Shown here: one piece after another, positions 8,707 through 17,433 of the stretch | Layout of the letters: the number at the start of each line of letters is the position of its first letter | Position numbering within the stretch: position 1 is the first letter of the stretch | Assembly: GCA_963794215.1 (NCBI GenBank) | Contig: CAWCCQ010000001.1 | Span: 1,178,001-1,242,000, forward strand | Reading direction: 5' to 3' | DNA: 64,000 nt | Origin: DATKRB01 sp963794215 | Lineage (GTDB): Bacteria > Actinomycetota > Acidimicrobiia > Acidimicrobiales > RAAP-2 | Notes under the pieces: generated by a model | The model's database searches: none | What the model was told of the DNA's origin: nothing | What the model saw: only the letters and a program-made list of their open reading frames with translations | Program-made: the position numbers and the translations under genes

Positions 8707-9828
8707 TCACGGGGACGCCTTGGGGGCGAAACGGCTACGGAGCCGGGCGATCATTGAACGGCGACCGGGGCCACCGGCGCCTAGCCTGCGGGCCAGCACG
8801 AACAGGGCCAGCACGACTAGTACGAGCACGAAGGAGACACCCCAAGCATCGGCCACCACGTTCGTGCCCGGCTGGAAGATCAGTTGGTAGACGCGGAATG
8901 GCAGGTCGTCCTGCTGGCCTGAGAACGGGTTCCAGTTGTAATGGGAGTTCCCGCCGGCGTTGAACAACACGGGCGCCGTCTCGCCGGCGATCCGCGCCAC
9001 ACCGAGAATGATCGCGGTCACCAGCCCGGCCCGTGCCGAGGGCAGTACGACCCTGACCATGACACGCCACTGAGGCGCGCCCAGTGCCAGTGCCGCCTCG
9101 CGGTAAGAGCCCGGAACGATGGCCACCACCTCTTCGGCCGCCCTGGTCACAGTCGGAAGCATCATGACCGCGAGGGCCAGCGCGGCGGCAAAGCCCGACT
9201 TGCCGGTGTGGTGGTGGGGAACTACCCACAGCAGATACACGAAGAGCCCGGCGATGATGGCTGGGGCGCCCGTCATAGCGTCAACCACGTAGTTCACGAT
9301 CCGCGAGAAGGCGCTCCTCGAATCGACGAGGTAGGTCGCCGTCAATACCCCGAGGGGCACCGTCAGCGCGGTGGCCAGGGCCACCTGCTCGATCGTGCCC
9401 ACGATGGCGGCGCCAGCACCCACTGCGCTCGGTGGGGAGGTCGCGCTCAGCTGTGACATGTCAGCCACGAAGAAATGCGGGAAATGGCCCAACGCCACCA
9501 CAGCCCCCTTGATGACGACGTAGATCATGACCGCGGCCAGTGCCGACAGGGCCACCAGCCCGCCCATCCAGATGCCGACGGTGGCCAGACGGTCCTTCAT
9601 GATGAACGTCCCGTACCGGCGTCGGCAGACGACTCCATAGATGATGAGGAAGGTGACGAACGATGCGACGACCAACCCGAACGGAGCTGACAGCCCGGCC
9701 ACGGTGAAGGTCACCCACATGGCGGCGAACGCCGCCGCCGCCGAGCCCCCGATCTCGATCGTGGTCTGGGGCGAGAACCTGCGCCGAGGGGTCGGCCGGT
9801 CCAGCGTGGGGTTGGGCATCGTCCTCAC
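8707..9828 (-). CDS. pstA: Phosphate ABC transporter permease PstA
   Basis: GTG at 9828 overlaps the stop of pstC (GTGA); an internal ATG three codons on (9819) is the alternative. The protein has a pair of N-terminal helices (about 25-75), then the six-helix permease core. The cytoplasmic EAA-type loop is visible as YREAALALGAPQWRVMVRVVLP, listed here in the form EAALALGAPQW...VLPSARAG, which contacts PstB. The segment IAGETAPVLFNAGG near the C-terminal third is characteristic of PstA. It pairs with the PstC encoded immediately upstream. Length (373) is somewhat above the usual 280-300 because of the extra N-terminal helices. Confidence 0.94.
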   Translation of the reverse strand: MRTMPNPTLDRPTPRRRFSPQTTIEIGGSAAAAFAAMWVTFTVAGLSAPFGLVVASFVTFLIIYGVVCRRRYGTFIMKDRLATVGIWMGGLVALSALAAVMIYVVIKGAVVALGHFPHFFVADMSQLSATSPPSAVGAGAAIVGTIEQVALATALTVPLGVLTATYLVDSRSAFSRIVNYVVDAMTGAPAIIAGLFVYLLWVVPHHHTGKSGFAAALALAVMMLPTVTRAAEEVVAIVPGSYREAALALGAPQWRVMVRVVLPSARAGLVTAIILGVARIAGETAPVLFNAGGNSHYNWNPFSGQQDDLPFRVYQLIFQPGTNVVADAWGVSFVLVLVVLALFVLARRLGAGGPGRRSMIARLRSRFAPKASP

Positions 9829-10805
9829 CGAGCACCCCCTGATCGCATGACCACGAAGCGGGCCACTGCGTTGACGAGCAGAGTGCTCACGAACAGCACC
9901 AGGCCGGCAAGGATCAGCGCGCTCTTCTCGATCGGCGACCCGGTGGTGAAGTTCTCGGTGATCTCCTTGGCCACTGAGCCCAGCCCACCCGGACCGAACA
10001 GGTCCGGCGTCACCTTGTTGGCCTTGGAGAGGATCAGCACGACGATCATCGTCTCCCCCAGGCCGCGACCCAAGCCCAGCAGGGCTGAGCCCAGGATGCC
10101 GTTGCGGGAGAAAGGCAGGATGACGTCGGTGATCATTCCCCACCGGGTCCCACCGAGCCCAAGTGCCGCCTCGCAAACGTCACGCGGGGCCTGGCCCATC
10201 ACGTCACGGCTCACCGACGTGACGATCGGGATGATCGTCACCGCACAGACCAAACCGCAAGCGAACACGGACAGGACGTAGCTGCCGGGCTGGGGAGTCC
10301 TGATGAGCGGGATGAAGCTGAAGTGAGTGACCAGCCACCTCGCCGGCGCCGCCTGGATGTTCGAGATCAGCTCGAGTCCCCAAAACCCGTAGACGATGCT
10401 GGGCACCGTGGCCAGCAGGTCCACCACACTCACGAGCAAGGGCTTGAGCCGAGCCGGCAGGTACTCGTTGATCAGCAACGCGGTGGCTAGGGAGGTTGGT
10501 ACGGCGATGAGCAGGGCAACCAAAGCGATAGCGACGGTGCCGAGTAGAAGCGGCAGCACACCGAAGTGCCCAGCGTCGGGCGCCCACTCCGAGCCGTACA
10601 GGAAACTGAGCTTGGCCGCCTTGGCCGCCGGCCAGCCGTACTTGATCAAGAAGAAGACGACAGCAACCAGGATCAGAAGGACGGCGGCACTGCTAACTAT
10701 CAGGATACCCCGGAAGATGAGGTCAGGTCCGGTGGGCGTCGATCGCAGGGGCCTCGGAGTGTCGTCGACCGACGATGGCGGTAGGAGCTCCTGCTCGACG
10801 ATCAC
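9825..10805 (-). CDS. pstC: Phosphate ABC transporter permease PstC
   Basis: The start is GTG at 10805, overlapping the TGA of the upstream gene. A short cytoplasmic N-terminus is followed by a helix (IVSSAAVLLILVAVVFFLI) and five or more further membrane segments. PstC marks are YGFWGLELI, the EAA loop EAALGLGGTRWGMI...LPFSRNGILG, and GLGRGLGETMIVVL. With PstA it should form the transmembrane channel. Four-nucleotide overlaps on both sides place it in the same transcript as the surface proteins upstream and the receptors downstream, an arrangement that links uptake to wall display. Confidence 0.94.
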   Translation of the reverse strand: MIVEQELLPPSSVDDTPRPLRSTPTGPDLIFRGILIVSSAAVLLILVAVVFFLIKYGWPAAKAAKLSFLYGSEWAPDAGHFGVLPLLLGTVAIALVALLIAVPTSLATALLINEYLPARLKPLLVSVVDLLATVPSIVYGFWGLELISNIQAAPARWLVTHFSFIPLIRTPQPGSYVLSVFACGLVCAVTIIPIVTSVSRDVMGQAPRDVCEAALGLGGTRWGMITDVILPFSRNGILGSALLGLGRGLGETMIVVLILSKANKVTPDLFGPGGLGSVAKEITENFTTGSPIEKSALILAGLVLFVSTLLVNAVARFVVMRSGGAR

Positions 10806-11575
10806 CGGACCAACCTTGGCGCGAGCATCCGACCGGCCCCGCCCAACAGGAGCAACAGGACACCCCCGCCAACCAACCACGGCAGGGCGGTGGGGGCGCC
10901 GGTGAACGCGAGGGACCCGGTTCCACCGAGCGGCGCCAGGGCGACACCGCCCTGGCCGTCCGAAGCCCCCGCCGATCCCTGACTCGGGGCACTCCCCGCG
11001 TCTTGCCCCGACGAGGTCGTCGCCGCCGCCACCGGGGGCACGGTGGTGGTTACCACCGAGTCGGCCGAGCCGACCAAAAAGGGGCTGGAGAAGACCTTGG
11101 GCCTCGTAAAGTCGTTCTGGTCTTCGCCCACGTAAAGGACACACTCGGCTGCCGCGTCGCAGACGGGCAGATGGGCCGGCTGCTCCCCGAGCGCCGAGTT
11201 TGGCAGCTGGTAGAGCGGGTAGGCGACGTCCGAAAAGCTGCCGTCCGCCGCCACAAGGATCGAACTCCCCGGGGCGGTGTTGCCATCACAGCTGCTGTCG
11301 CTCGTCGGTGGGACCCCGCCCTGGGCTGCGCACTCCAGCAGGATGATGCGCGAGAACGGCGCGAAAAGCGAGTTGGGACCCACAGCGACACTCACCGACT
11401 CCCCATCGTGATAGGGGGTCGCGCCGGCAGCCGGGCTCATGGTCACCGTCGGGGTCGCGGCAGTCGCGGTGGTCGCCCTCCAACCCACCCACATTGCCGC
11501 CAGCAACGAGACCAGGCCCGCGCCGATCAGCAGCCGGCTCAGTCGTTCGGTATGGACCGCGGCAGCGAGGGTCAT
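10802..11575 (-). CDS. Secreted neocarzinostatin-like domain protein with LAFTG signal
   Basis: ATG at 11575 overlaps the previous stop (ATGA). A signal peptide or signal anchor (LLIGAGLVSLLAAMWVGW) is followed by one domain of about 130 residues with four Cys (LLECAAQG, SSCDGNTAPG, LPVCDAAAECVLYVG). The Cys spacing, the predicted beta-sandwich pattern and phrases such as ADGSFS resemble the neocarzinostatin/macromomycin fold, an immunoglobulin-like domain; this is a weak family match made by eye. A Thr/Ala/Ser/Gly linker leads to LAFTG (10898-10912), a Leu-rich helix and a short basic end. It is paralogous to the 170-residue protein encoded just upstream. Role unknown; probably a wall-anchored surface protein. 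Confidence 0.72.
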   Translation of the reverse strand: MTLAAAVHTERLSRLLIGAGLVSLLAAMWVGWRATTATAATPTVTMSPAAGATPYHDGESVSVAVGPNSLFAPFSRIILLECAAQGGVPPTSDSSCDGNTAPGSSILVAADGSFSDVAYPLYQLPNSALGEQPAHLPVCDAAAECVLYVGEDQNDFTRPKVFSSPFLVGSADSVVTTTVPPVAAATTSSGQDAGSAPSQGSAGASDGQGGVALAPLGGTGSLAFTGAPTALPWLVGGGVLLLLLGGAGRMLAPRLVR

Positions 11576-12084
11576 GACTTGGCCTTCCCGCCGGCAGACT
11601 GGATGACGAGCGGGGCGGAGAAGACCTTTGGCGAGGTGAAGTCGTTCTGGTTCTGACCGATGTAGAGAACACAGGGGTGGCTGCGGTTGCATACCGGTGT
11701 GTCGATCGGCGCCTCGCCCAGCTGGGTGTTGGGCAGGCTGAACAGCTCGTACTGCGAGGTCGAGAAGCTCCCGTTCTTGTTGACGAGGATCGAGAACCCG
11801 GGTGCGGTGTTGCCATCACACGTCGAATCGTTCTTCGGCACGTGTCCCCGGTAGGCACACTCGATGACGATGATCCGCGTGTAACGCTGGAAGTAATGGT
11901 TGGAGCCGACCGAGATGCTGATCTTCTGCCCACTGTTATAGGGGCCCGCCGGGTGCAGGGTCACGGGCGGAGCCGAGGCCGCCCCGGCTGGAGCCAGAGA
12001 CCCCACCAGAGGGGCGGCAAACGCACCCAGTGCCACCACGGCGGCGATTCGTCGGAGTCCGAGAGGCAGGCGCACAGACCACAT
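11572..12084 (-). CDS. Small secreted neocarzinostatin-like domain protein, no anchor
   Basis: The 170-residue product has a signal peptide (RIAAVVALGAFAAPLVGSLA, cut near GAASA) and a single four-Cys beta domain: VIECAYRG, STCDGNTAPG, TPVCNRSHPCVLYIG, then QNDFTSPKVFSAPLVI. It aligns along its length with the domain of the next gene (CDGNTAPG, QNDFT-PKVFS-P). It stops right after the domain and has no LAFTG tail, helix or Arg cluster, so it should be released or held by partners. Start ATG 12084 lies 15 nt from the stop of the 987-residue protein. Function unknown. Confidence 0.68.
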   Translation of the reverse strand: MWSVRLPLGLRRIAAVVALGAFAAPLVGSLAPAGAASAPPVTLHPAGPYNSGQKISISVGSNHYFQRYTRIIVIECAYRGHVPKNDSTCDGNTAPGFSILVNKNGSFSTSQYELFSLPNTQLGEAPIDTPVCNRSHPCVLYIGQNQNDFTSPKVFSAPLVIQSAGGKAKS

Positions 12085-12099
12085 CGTCGCGGGCGTTTC

Positions 12100-15063
12100 T
12101 TACCTCTCGGTGACAAAACGGCGACGTCCAAGTGACCCGACGGCCAACAGTAGGGCCCCAGCTCCAAAGAGCCAGGGCAGGGCCACCCCGGGTCCGGTAA
12201 ACGCGAGGCTGGCTCCGGTGGAAGCCGAACCACTCGAGCCCGTCCCATCCGAAGCGGCAGCGGTCGACCCCGACCCAGCGTCGCCTGAGGTGGCCGCCGC
12301 GACCCCGGTTGTGGTGGTGGTCGACGGGCTGGTGGTCGTCGTCGTTGTCGTCGGGGACGCTGGTGTGAAGGTAAGGGCGAGGGTCCATCCGGTGATTGGC
12401 GGGCTATCACTGGTGTCGGTCGCGGAGTAGGTCACGGTTTCGGCTGTCGAGTCGGTGACGTCGAAAGTGGCGTTGCCGTTGCTGTCCGTCGTGGCGGTCG
12501 GCGTGATCGCGGCGTGGGCAGTGGGCATGACAACCCCGGCAGCCACGATGGCGCTCGAGCTAGCAGGTGAGGCAACGATCTGCGAGCTGCCACCCGATGC
12601 CGTCAGCGTCACCGTCTTGTTGGCTACCGGATACCCGTTGACGTCGCGCAGCTCGACCGTCAGGACCGCCATACTGGTGCCATCCGCCGGGAGCGACGCA
12701 ACGTTGGCGATCAGCGCCGAGTCGTCGAGAGTCGGCAGGGGCGGAGTTGGGGTGCCGAATGTGACCGACGCCTCTTGGGCGATGGCGAGATTGTCCGTCA
12801 CATCCTGGGCGGCGAAGGTGACGACCTCCGATGTCGTATCGGTCACCGCGAAGATAGCCACCCCCTGCGCCGTTGTGGTGGCCTGACTTGGGGTGATCGT
12901 CGCCGCTCCGTCCACGCCGGCGAGACTCACGATCTTACCGGCGACCACGTTGCCGAAATGGTCGGCGAGGGTCACGGTCACCGTCGAGGCCGTCGTGCCG
13001 TCTGCCGCAACCGAGGTGGGGCTGGCGGCCACCGTCGATTGCAGGCCGTCGGGGGTACCGGCGGTGAAGGTGACAGTGACCGGGGTGGCAAGGTCGATCG
13101 TCCCAACCGCAGCGGTGAGCACCACCGCTTCGGCTGTGGTGTCGCGGACGTTGAACTGAACCGAACCGGTTGCGTCCGTGGTTCCAGGGGCGTTCGTGCC
13201 AGTGGCGGGAGCCGGAGTAATGATGACACCGTCCTGGGGCGCCCCGATGACGGTCACGGCTTGTCCGGCCATCGGATGCCCGGAGGTGTCATTGACCACC
13301 ACCGTGAGGGCCGACTCGCTCAGCCCATCGGCAGGGACGGTCGATGCCGAGGCACTCACCGTCGACAGACTCGGCGAGAGGGTGGGCGCTGCGGCTACCG
13401 CGAACGTCACCGTTGGGGCGCTGGACAAGACGAGATTGCTGTCAGTGACATCGGTGGCCGTCAGCGTCACCGCCTCGGCCGTGTCGTCGGTTACGCCGAA
13501 GGTTGCTTGACCGCCGGCGTTGGTCACGTTGGGCGACGCGTTCGGTGTGACGACCGCATCCCCCGACGTCGACACCGCGGCCAGCGTCACCGTCTTGCCG
13601 GCGACGGAGCTGCCACCTGCGGTCTCGAGTGTGACCGTGACCGTGGTGCCGGCTCCCGCTGCCGTCCCGATGGTCGGGTCGGTGGGGCTGGCGATCACCG
13701 TCGAGGACGTGCCCGACACGCTGAGGTTGCCGAACACCACCTGGGCCGTCGAAGTGAGCTGGGTCGAGCCGTCGGTAACATCAGTCGCGCTGTAGGTGAC
13801 CGCCTCGTCCGCGGTATCGGTCGCCGTGAAGGTGACCTGGCCGCTGGCGTTGGTGACGTTCGGGTTGGCCGCTGGGGTGATGACCGAGCTGCCGGCGCTA
13901 GCCGCCAATGTCACCGTCTTACCAACGAGCGCGGTCGGCACGCCGTGCACCGAGGTGTCTCGCAGCGTCACGGTGATCGTGGATTGGGTCGTCCCATCGG
14001 CGGGTACCGCGCTGGGCGCGGCCACCACCGACGAGGCGGTTTGGTTGAGCATCGGCGGCGCGAACGTCACCTGGGCGGTGCCGGTACCGCCGCTCACCGG
14101 CACCGCCGGGGAGTCGCTGGTGTCCGCCGCCGTGTAGGTCACCGTCTCGGCCGCGGTATCCGTCACCGTAAACGTCCCCTGACCGCTGGCGTCGGTGACG
14201 TTCGGGTTGGCCGCCGGGGTGATGACCGAGCTGCCCGCTGCGGCCGTGAGGGTAACGGTCTTGCCGGCCACCGGGTTCGAGTTGCTGTCTTTAAGGGTCA
14301 CGGTGATCGTCGCCGGATCGGCCCCGTCGGCGGTCACCCCCTGGGTGGCCGGAGTAATGGTCGAGTTGGTGGCCGACACCGCCGTCTGGATTGCCGCGGT
14401 GCCGTCGCCGGGGTCGAGGGTGCCCGAATCAGTGGGGTCGGCGTGCACCTGGAACGGCGGGGTGAAGTAGTACGGCTTGGAGAGCCCGGTATCACTCCCC
14501 CCGCCCTGGCCCACGTAGAGCACGCACTCGTTGGCCGCTCCTGTTCCGCACGTGGGCTGGTGACTGGGGCTCTCGAGGAGCTCGGGGTGATCCGGTAGGG
14601 CATAGATCGTGTAGGGGGTCCCGAGCGGGGAGTCGTTCAGGACGTCGACCGCGCCGTTGGTCTCGGCGGTAAGCGTTCCGCCCGCGTAACCCGTATTGCC
14701 GTCACAGGCGGTGATCGTGGTGGGCAGCACCCCATTGGGAGCCGCACACTCGAGGATGTAGACGGTCCCCCCTGGCGTGAAGATGCTATTGGCCGGAATC
14801 GAGACGTCAACTTGCTGGCCGCTGTCGAACGGGCCGGGCGTGAAGGTTCCTTGCGGGATGATCGACCCGTTGGTACCGCTGGCGGCCGCCTTGTTGGACA
14901 ATCCAGCGACGAGCACACCCGCGCCGAGCAGGAGTACCCCGCCCAATTGCAACGCCCGCGAGACCTTGGCTCGACGGGTGAGAGGCCGGCGTGTGGCCGG
15001 CAACCGGCCACCATGCCACAACCGGCGGGTCCCTCTGGGCCTCCTGTTGAGGTAGTGCTCCAC
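12100..15063 (-). CDS. Large surface protein: neocarzinostatin-like domain, six Big_1-type Ig repeats, LAFTG signal
   Basis: The 987-residue product starts with a basic region and a hydrophobic export segment (about 35-60). A four-Cys domain of about 150 residues follows (IFTPGGTVYILECAAPNG, ACDGNTGYAGG, NECVLYVGQGGG), closely matching the domain of the gene ending at 17434. Residues about 230-890 are six tandem invasin/Big_1-like immunoglobulin repeats, each with a pattern like PADGTT-STITVTL-D-G-PVAGKTVTL and ending VTDTTAE-VT-A-D. A Thr/Ser/Gly linker leads to LAFTG (12193-12207), a hydrophobic helix and RRRFVTER. This architecture is a wall-anchored stalk, probably an adhesin or surface-layer component. 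GTG at 15063 has GGGAG about 10 nt upstream. Confidence 0.85.
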   Translation of the reverse strand: MEHYLNRRPRGTRRLWHGGRLPATRRPLTRRAKVSRALQLGGVLLLGAGVLVAGLSNKAAASGTNGSIIPQGTFTPGPFDSGQQVDVSIPANSIFTPGGTVYILECAAPNGVLPTTITACDGNTGYAGGTLTAETNGAVDVLNDSPLGTPYTIYALPDHPELLESPSHQPTCGTGAANECVLYVGQGGGSDTGLSKPYYFTPPFQVHADPTDSGTLDPGDGTAAIQTAVSATNSTITPATQGVTADGADPATITVTLKDSNSNPVAGKTVTLTAAAGSSVITPAANPNVTDASGQGTFTVTDTAAETVTYTAADTSDSPAVPVSGGTGTAQVTFAPPMLNQTASSVVAAPSAVPADGTTQSTITVTLRDTSVHGVPTALVGKTVTLAASAGSSVITPAANPNVTNASGQVTFTATDTADEAVTYSATDVTDGSTQLTSTAQVVFGNLSVSGTSSTVIASPTDPTIGTAAGAGTTVTVTLETAGGSSVAGKTVTLAAVSTSGDAVVTPNASPNVTNAGGQATFGVTDDTAEAVTLTATDVTDSNLVLSSAPTVTFAVAAAPTLSPSLSTVSASASTVPADGLSESALTVVVNDTSGHPMAGQAVTVIGAPQDGVIITPAPATGTNAPGTTDATGSVQFNVRDTTAEAVVLTAAVGTIDLATPVTVTFTAGTPDGLQSTVAASPTSVAADGTTASTVTVTLADHFGNVVAGKIVSLAGVDGAATITPSQATTTAQGVAIFAVTDTTSEVVTFAAQDVTDNLAIAQEASVTFGTPTPPLPTLDDSALIANVASLPADGTSMAVLTVELRDVNGYPVANKTVTLTASGGSSQIVASPASSSAIVAAGVVMPTAHAAITPTATTDSNGNATFDVTDSTAETVTYSATDTSDSPPITGWTLALTFTPASPTTTTTTTSPSTTTTTGVAAATSGDAGSGSTAAASDGTGSSGSASTGASLAFTGPGVALPWLFGAGALLLAVGSLGRRRFVTER

Positions 15064-15125
15064 GTCGGTCCGCTCCCGCCTGGGCTCAAGCCACTAACTG
15101 GTTTACTTCCCCTGACACCCCGAAG

Positions 15126-15158
15126 CCCGGGGCCGGCGATCGCTCGCCGGGCCCCGGG
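15126..15158 (-). terminator. Strong intercistronic hairpin between the 690- and 987-residue genes
   Basis: An inverted repeat CCCGGGGCCGGCGA / TCGCCGGGCCCCGGG with a 4-nt loop and one bulged base sits in the 159-nt gap between two minus-strand genes. No T-run follows on the minus strand, so it is not a textbook intrinsic terminator. It could give partial termination or protect upstream mRNA, making expression of the genes unequal. Confidence 0.5.
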
Positions 15159-15222
15159 CCGGGTTTAGTGCGCTTGGGACGTTCCGTTCAGGCGAACAGC
15201 CCGGCCCTCGTGTTGCTCCGTG

Positions 15223-17295
15223 CTACTGGTTGAGTACCGCCGGAACCCCGAAGAACTCGAGCGTCCACGTTCCACTGGCAACCGGGTTGGAGAGTGTGAT
15301 GGTGTGGCTGCCCGCGCCTTCTGAGGTCACCGTGGTGGCGGCCGGGATAGAAGCCCCTGCTGGACCGGTCACCGTGCCCGCTCCAGCCGCCTGGTTGGCG
15401 CTCGAGTAGTCGGTGGCCTTGATGACGTCATTGGGGAAGTTGCCGCCGCCGACGATGGTGACCGTGCTGCTGCCAGTTGCCGTGACCGGAATCTCAGCGA
15501 CACAGTCGTCGTTGGGAGCGGTGACGTTGTCTGCTGGCGGGTTCGTCGCCACCGGTCCGGTAAGGTCAGTCAGCCGCGGGAAGCCGAACGTCGTCGAGAT
15601 GATGGTGTTCAGCTCGTCATCGTAGTTGTTACCGCTGCTGAGGTCCGTGCCCTTGGTGAAGTTGGCGTTGGAGTCGCAGATCCAGTTCATGAAGCCTGCG
15701 GTTCCAGGCGACACCGTCGACGAGTTGATGATGTTCGACAGCGTGCGTGACGTCGGGTAGGCGTTACTCAGCTCCGTGGTCGCTCCCGAGAACTGGCTGT
15801 TCTCTGCGATCAAGTTGGCTGCGTAGCTCGTCGTACCGATGGTCGTCTCACCGACGTAGGGGTTGGTCTGGTACACGCCGTTCGACATGAAGTACAGCGA
15901 CGTGGCCTCCTCGATGGCTTGGTCCACCGTGTCCGACGCCCCGAAGTCAGCTTTGCTGAAGAGCTCCAGCTGATGCGCGTTGTTCTCGAGGGCAATGTGG
16001 GCAGCGTCACCGGCAGGCGCAGTGCTCGCTAGCGGGTCGTTCGCCGCGTTGTTGTCGGAGAGGTTGCCACCCGACCCCAGCGCACAAGCGGTGCCGGGCG
16101 TCTGACCCTCGGCGAAGTTGGCGAAGGTGAAGGTCGTCCCCGACGCCGTGTTCACGCCAACGATCCGGATCGGAATACCGATCGGCTCTCCTGCTCCGGT
16201 GGCCAGTTTGGCGCCACCGACGGCGAAGGTCAGGGTGTACTCACCGGTCACGTTGGAATTGCTGCTGAGCGTCAGCGTCCCAGTACCCGAACCCGACACC
16301 ACCGTGGTGCCCGACGCGAACGGAGTGCCCGCCGGAGCGCTGAAGGGATCCGTTACCACGTCGCTAGCAACGATGCCCGTCGGGAAGGTCCCGCCGCCGC
16401 TACTGGCGTCCACCGTGATGGTGGGTTGGCCGCTCGTGACATCCACGTTCACCTCGAGGTTGGGACCGAGGTTGGTTAACTGGCCCCAGTCGGTGATCTG
16501 GTTTCCACCCGATACGCACCACAGCCGGTAGGCCACGCTCGTGTTCACCGCACCAGTGTTGGTGATGTTCGCAAGCTTGGTGCCATGGTTGGCGCTGCCG
16601 CTGGGGTTGTCGCCTGGAAGCCATCCTGCGGCGACCGGGCCGACCACGCCAGCATTGATGGTGTGGTAAGCCGTCGCCGGCCTCGCCAAGCTGGCCACCT
16701 GGGCGGTGGTGAATGACGACGTTCCGTAGGTCGATGGATTAATCGACGGAAAGTCCACGATCGGCACGCCGTCCTTGGCATAGCCCAGCTCTTGCTCGTT
16801 GCAGCCGGTGATACCCGAGCTGGGCTTCGACGAGCGGGCGAAGTTCACCGTATTCGGCGTGTTCGCAGAGCCGCAGAGCTGGTTCTGGCCAGCACCCGAC
16901 CCGACCGAGTTCACGCCCTCGAGGACCTCGACCCGGTTCCAGTTGTCCGCGTCGTCGGTAGTCGAGATGTCCGCGCCGGCCTGGCACTGGTCGTTCACGT
17001 TGGTGGTGGCCGACGTGCCCCCGCCGAACATGTTCTGACCAGCGGCCGACACCAGCTGACAGCCGTAGAGACCGGCGGCGGTGTAGATGTCGCCGATCTG
17101 CTGCATCATGAAGAAGGTCGTGTCAGACCCCGAGCCCCGGATGATCTCCGAGGCATTCTGGACCGGAAAATGCGGCGCACCGGGCACCGGGTCAGCAGCA
17201 GCGACCCCGACACCGAAACTGGCCGCCGCAGCGATTGCTGTGGCTCCCACTATGGCTACACCGGCGATCCGGTTTCGCAGCGAACGTTTCATCAT
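15223..17295 (-). CDS. Secreted PstS-like substrate-binding protein with repeated beta domain
   Basis: The 690-residue product has a signal peptide (about 1-34, cut after VAAAD) and a PstS-superfamily core. Visible signs are IIRGSGSDTTFFMMQQIGDIY (the Ser/Thr-rich anion-binding loop), ADISTTDDADNW and VNFARSSKPSSG. The core is interrupted at about 291-362 by a Gly/Ser/Thr beta domain, and a second domain of the same type forms the C-terminus (about 606-690); both share GGG-x-FP, TTV and TLS...G-x-(Y/W)TL-F. There is no LAFTG or Arg tail, so it is probably free. ATG 17295 has AAGGAG 11 nt upstream. It lies upstream of the Pst transporter genes and may be an additional receptor or an extracellular anion scavenger. 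Confidence 0.78.
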   Translation of the reverse strand: MMKRSLRNRIAGVAIVGATAIAAAASFGVGVAAADPVPGAPHFPVQNASEIIRGSGSDTTFFMMQQIGDIYTAAGLYGCQLVSAAGQNMFGGGTSATTNVNDQCQAGADISTTDDADNWNRVEVLEGVNSVGSGAGQNQLCGSANTPNTVNFARSSKPSSGITGCNEQELGYAKDGVPIVDFPSINPSTYGTSSFTTAQVASLARPATAYHTINAGVVGPVAAGWLPGDNPSGSANHGTKLANITNTGAVNTSVAYRLWCVSGGNQITDWGQLTNLGPNLEVNVDVTSGQPTITVDASSGGGTFPTGIVASDVVTDPFSAPAGTPFASGTTVVSGSGTGTLTLSSNSNVTGEYTLTFAVGGAKLATGAGEPIGIPIRIVGVNTASGTTFTFANFAEGQTPGTACALGSGGNLSDNNAANDPLASTAPAGDAAHIALENNAHQLELFSKADFGASDTVDQAIEEATSLYFMSNGVYQTNPYVGETTIGTTSYAANLIAENSQFSGATTELSNAYPTSRTLSNIINSSTVSPGTAGFMNWICDSNANFTKGTDLSSGNNYDDELNTIISTTFGFPRLTDLTGPVATNPPADNVTAPNDDCVAEIPVTATGSSTVTIVGGGNFPNDVIKATDYSSANQAAGAGTVTGPAGASIPAATTVTSEGAGSHTITLSNPVASGTWTLEFFGVPAVLNQ

Positions 17296-17372
17296 TGATC
17301 AGAAGGCTCCTTGCTCAGTTGGAACTGCGGTTTGCATCGAAATCTCACGAAGTGCTGTGGTGAGTTCGATCC

Positions 17373-17407
17373 GGTCGGCCGGTGCGCCTCGTTTGCGCAC
17401 ACCGACC
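17373..17407 (-). terminator. Intercistronic hairpin upstream of the PstS-like gene
   Basis: GGTCGG...GTGCGC pairs with GCGCAC...CCGACC around a 7-nt loop, in the 138-nt gap before the 690-residue gene on the minus strand. There is no T-tract. It may attenuate or stabilise the transcript between the first two genes of the locus. Confidence 0.4.
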
Positions 17408-17433
17408 GATCGGCTCTACCCCTCACGAATGAC

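Noticed and set aside
12775..14598. 607-codon plus-strand open frame
   Set aside because: Antisense to the Ig-repeat surface protein; its His/Arg/Gly-rich composition is a mirror of the repeats.
15126..15158. Intrinsic terminator ending the first transcript
   Set aside because: No T-run follows, and the next genes lack an evident promoter, so full termination is unlikely; kept only as an intercistronic hairpin.
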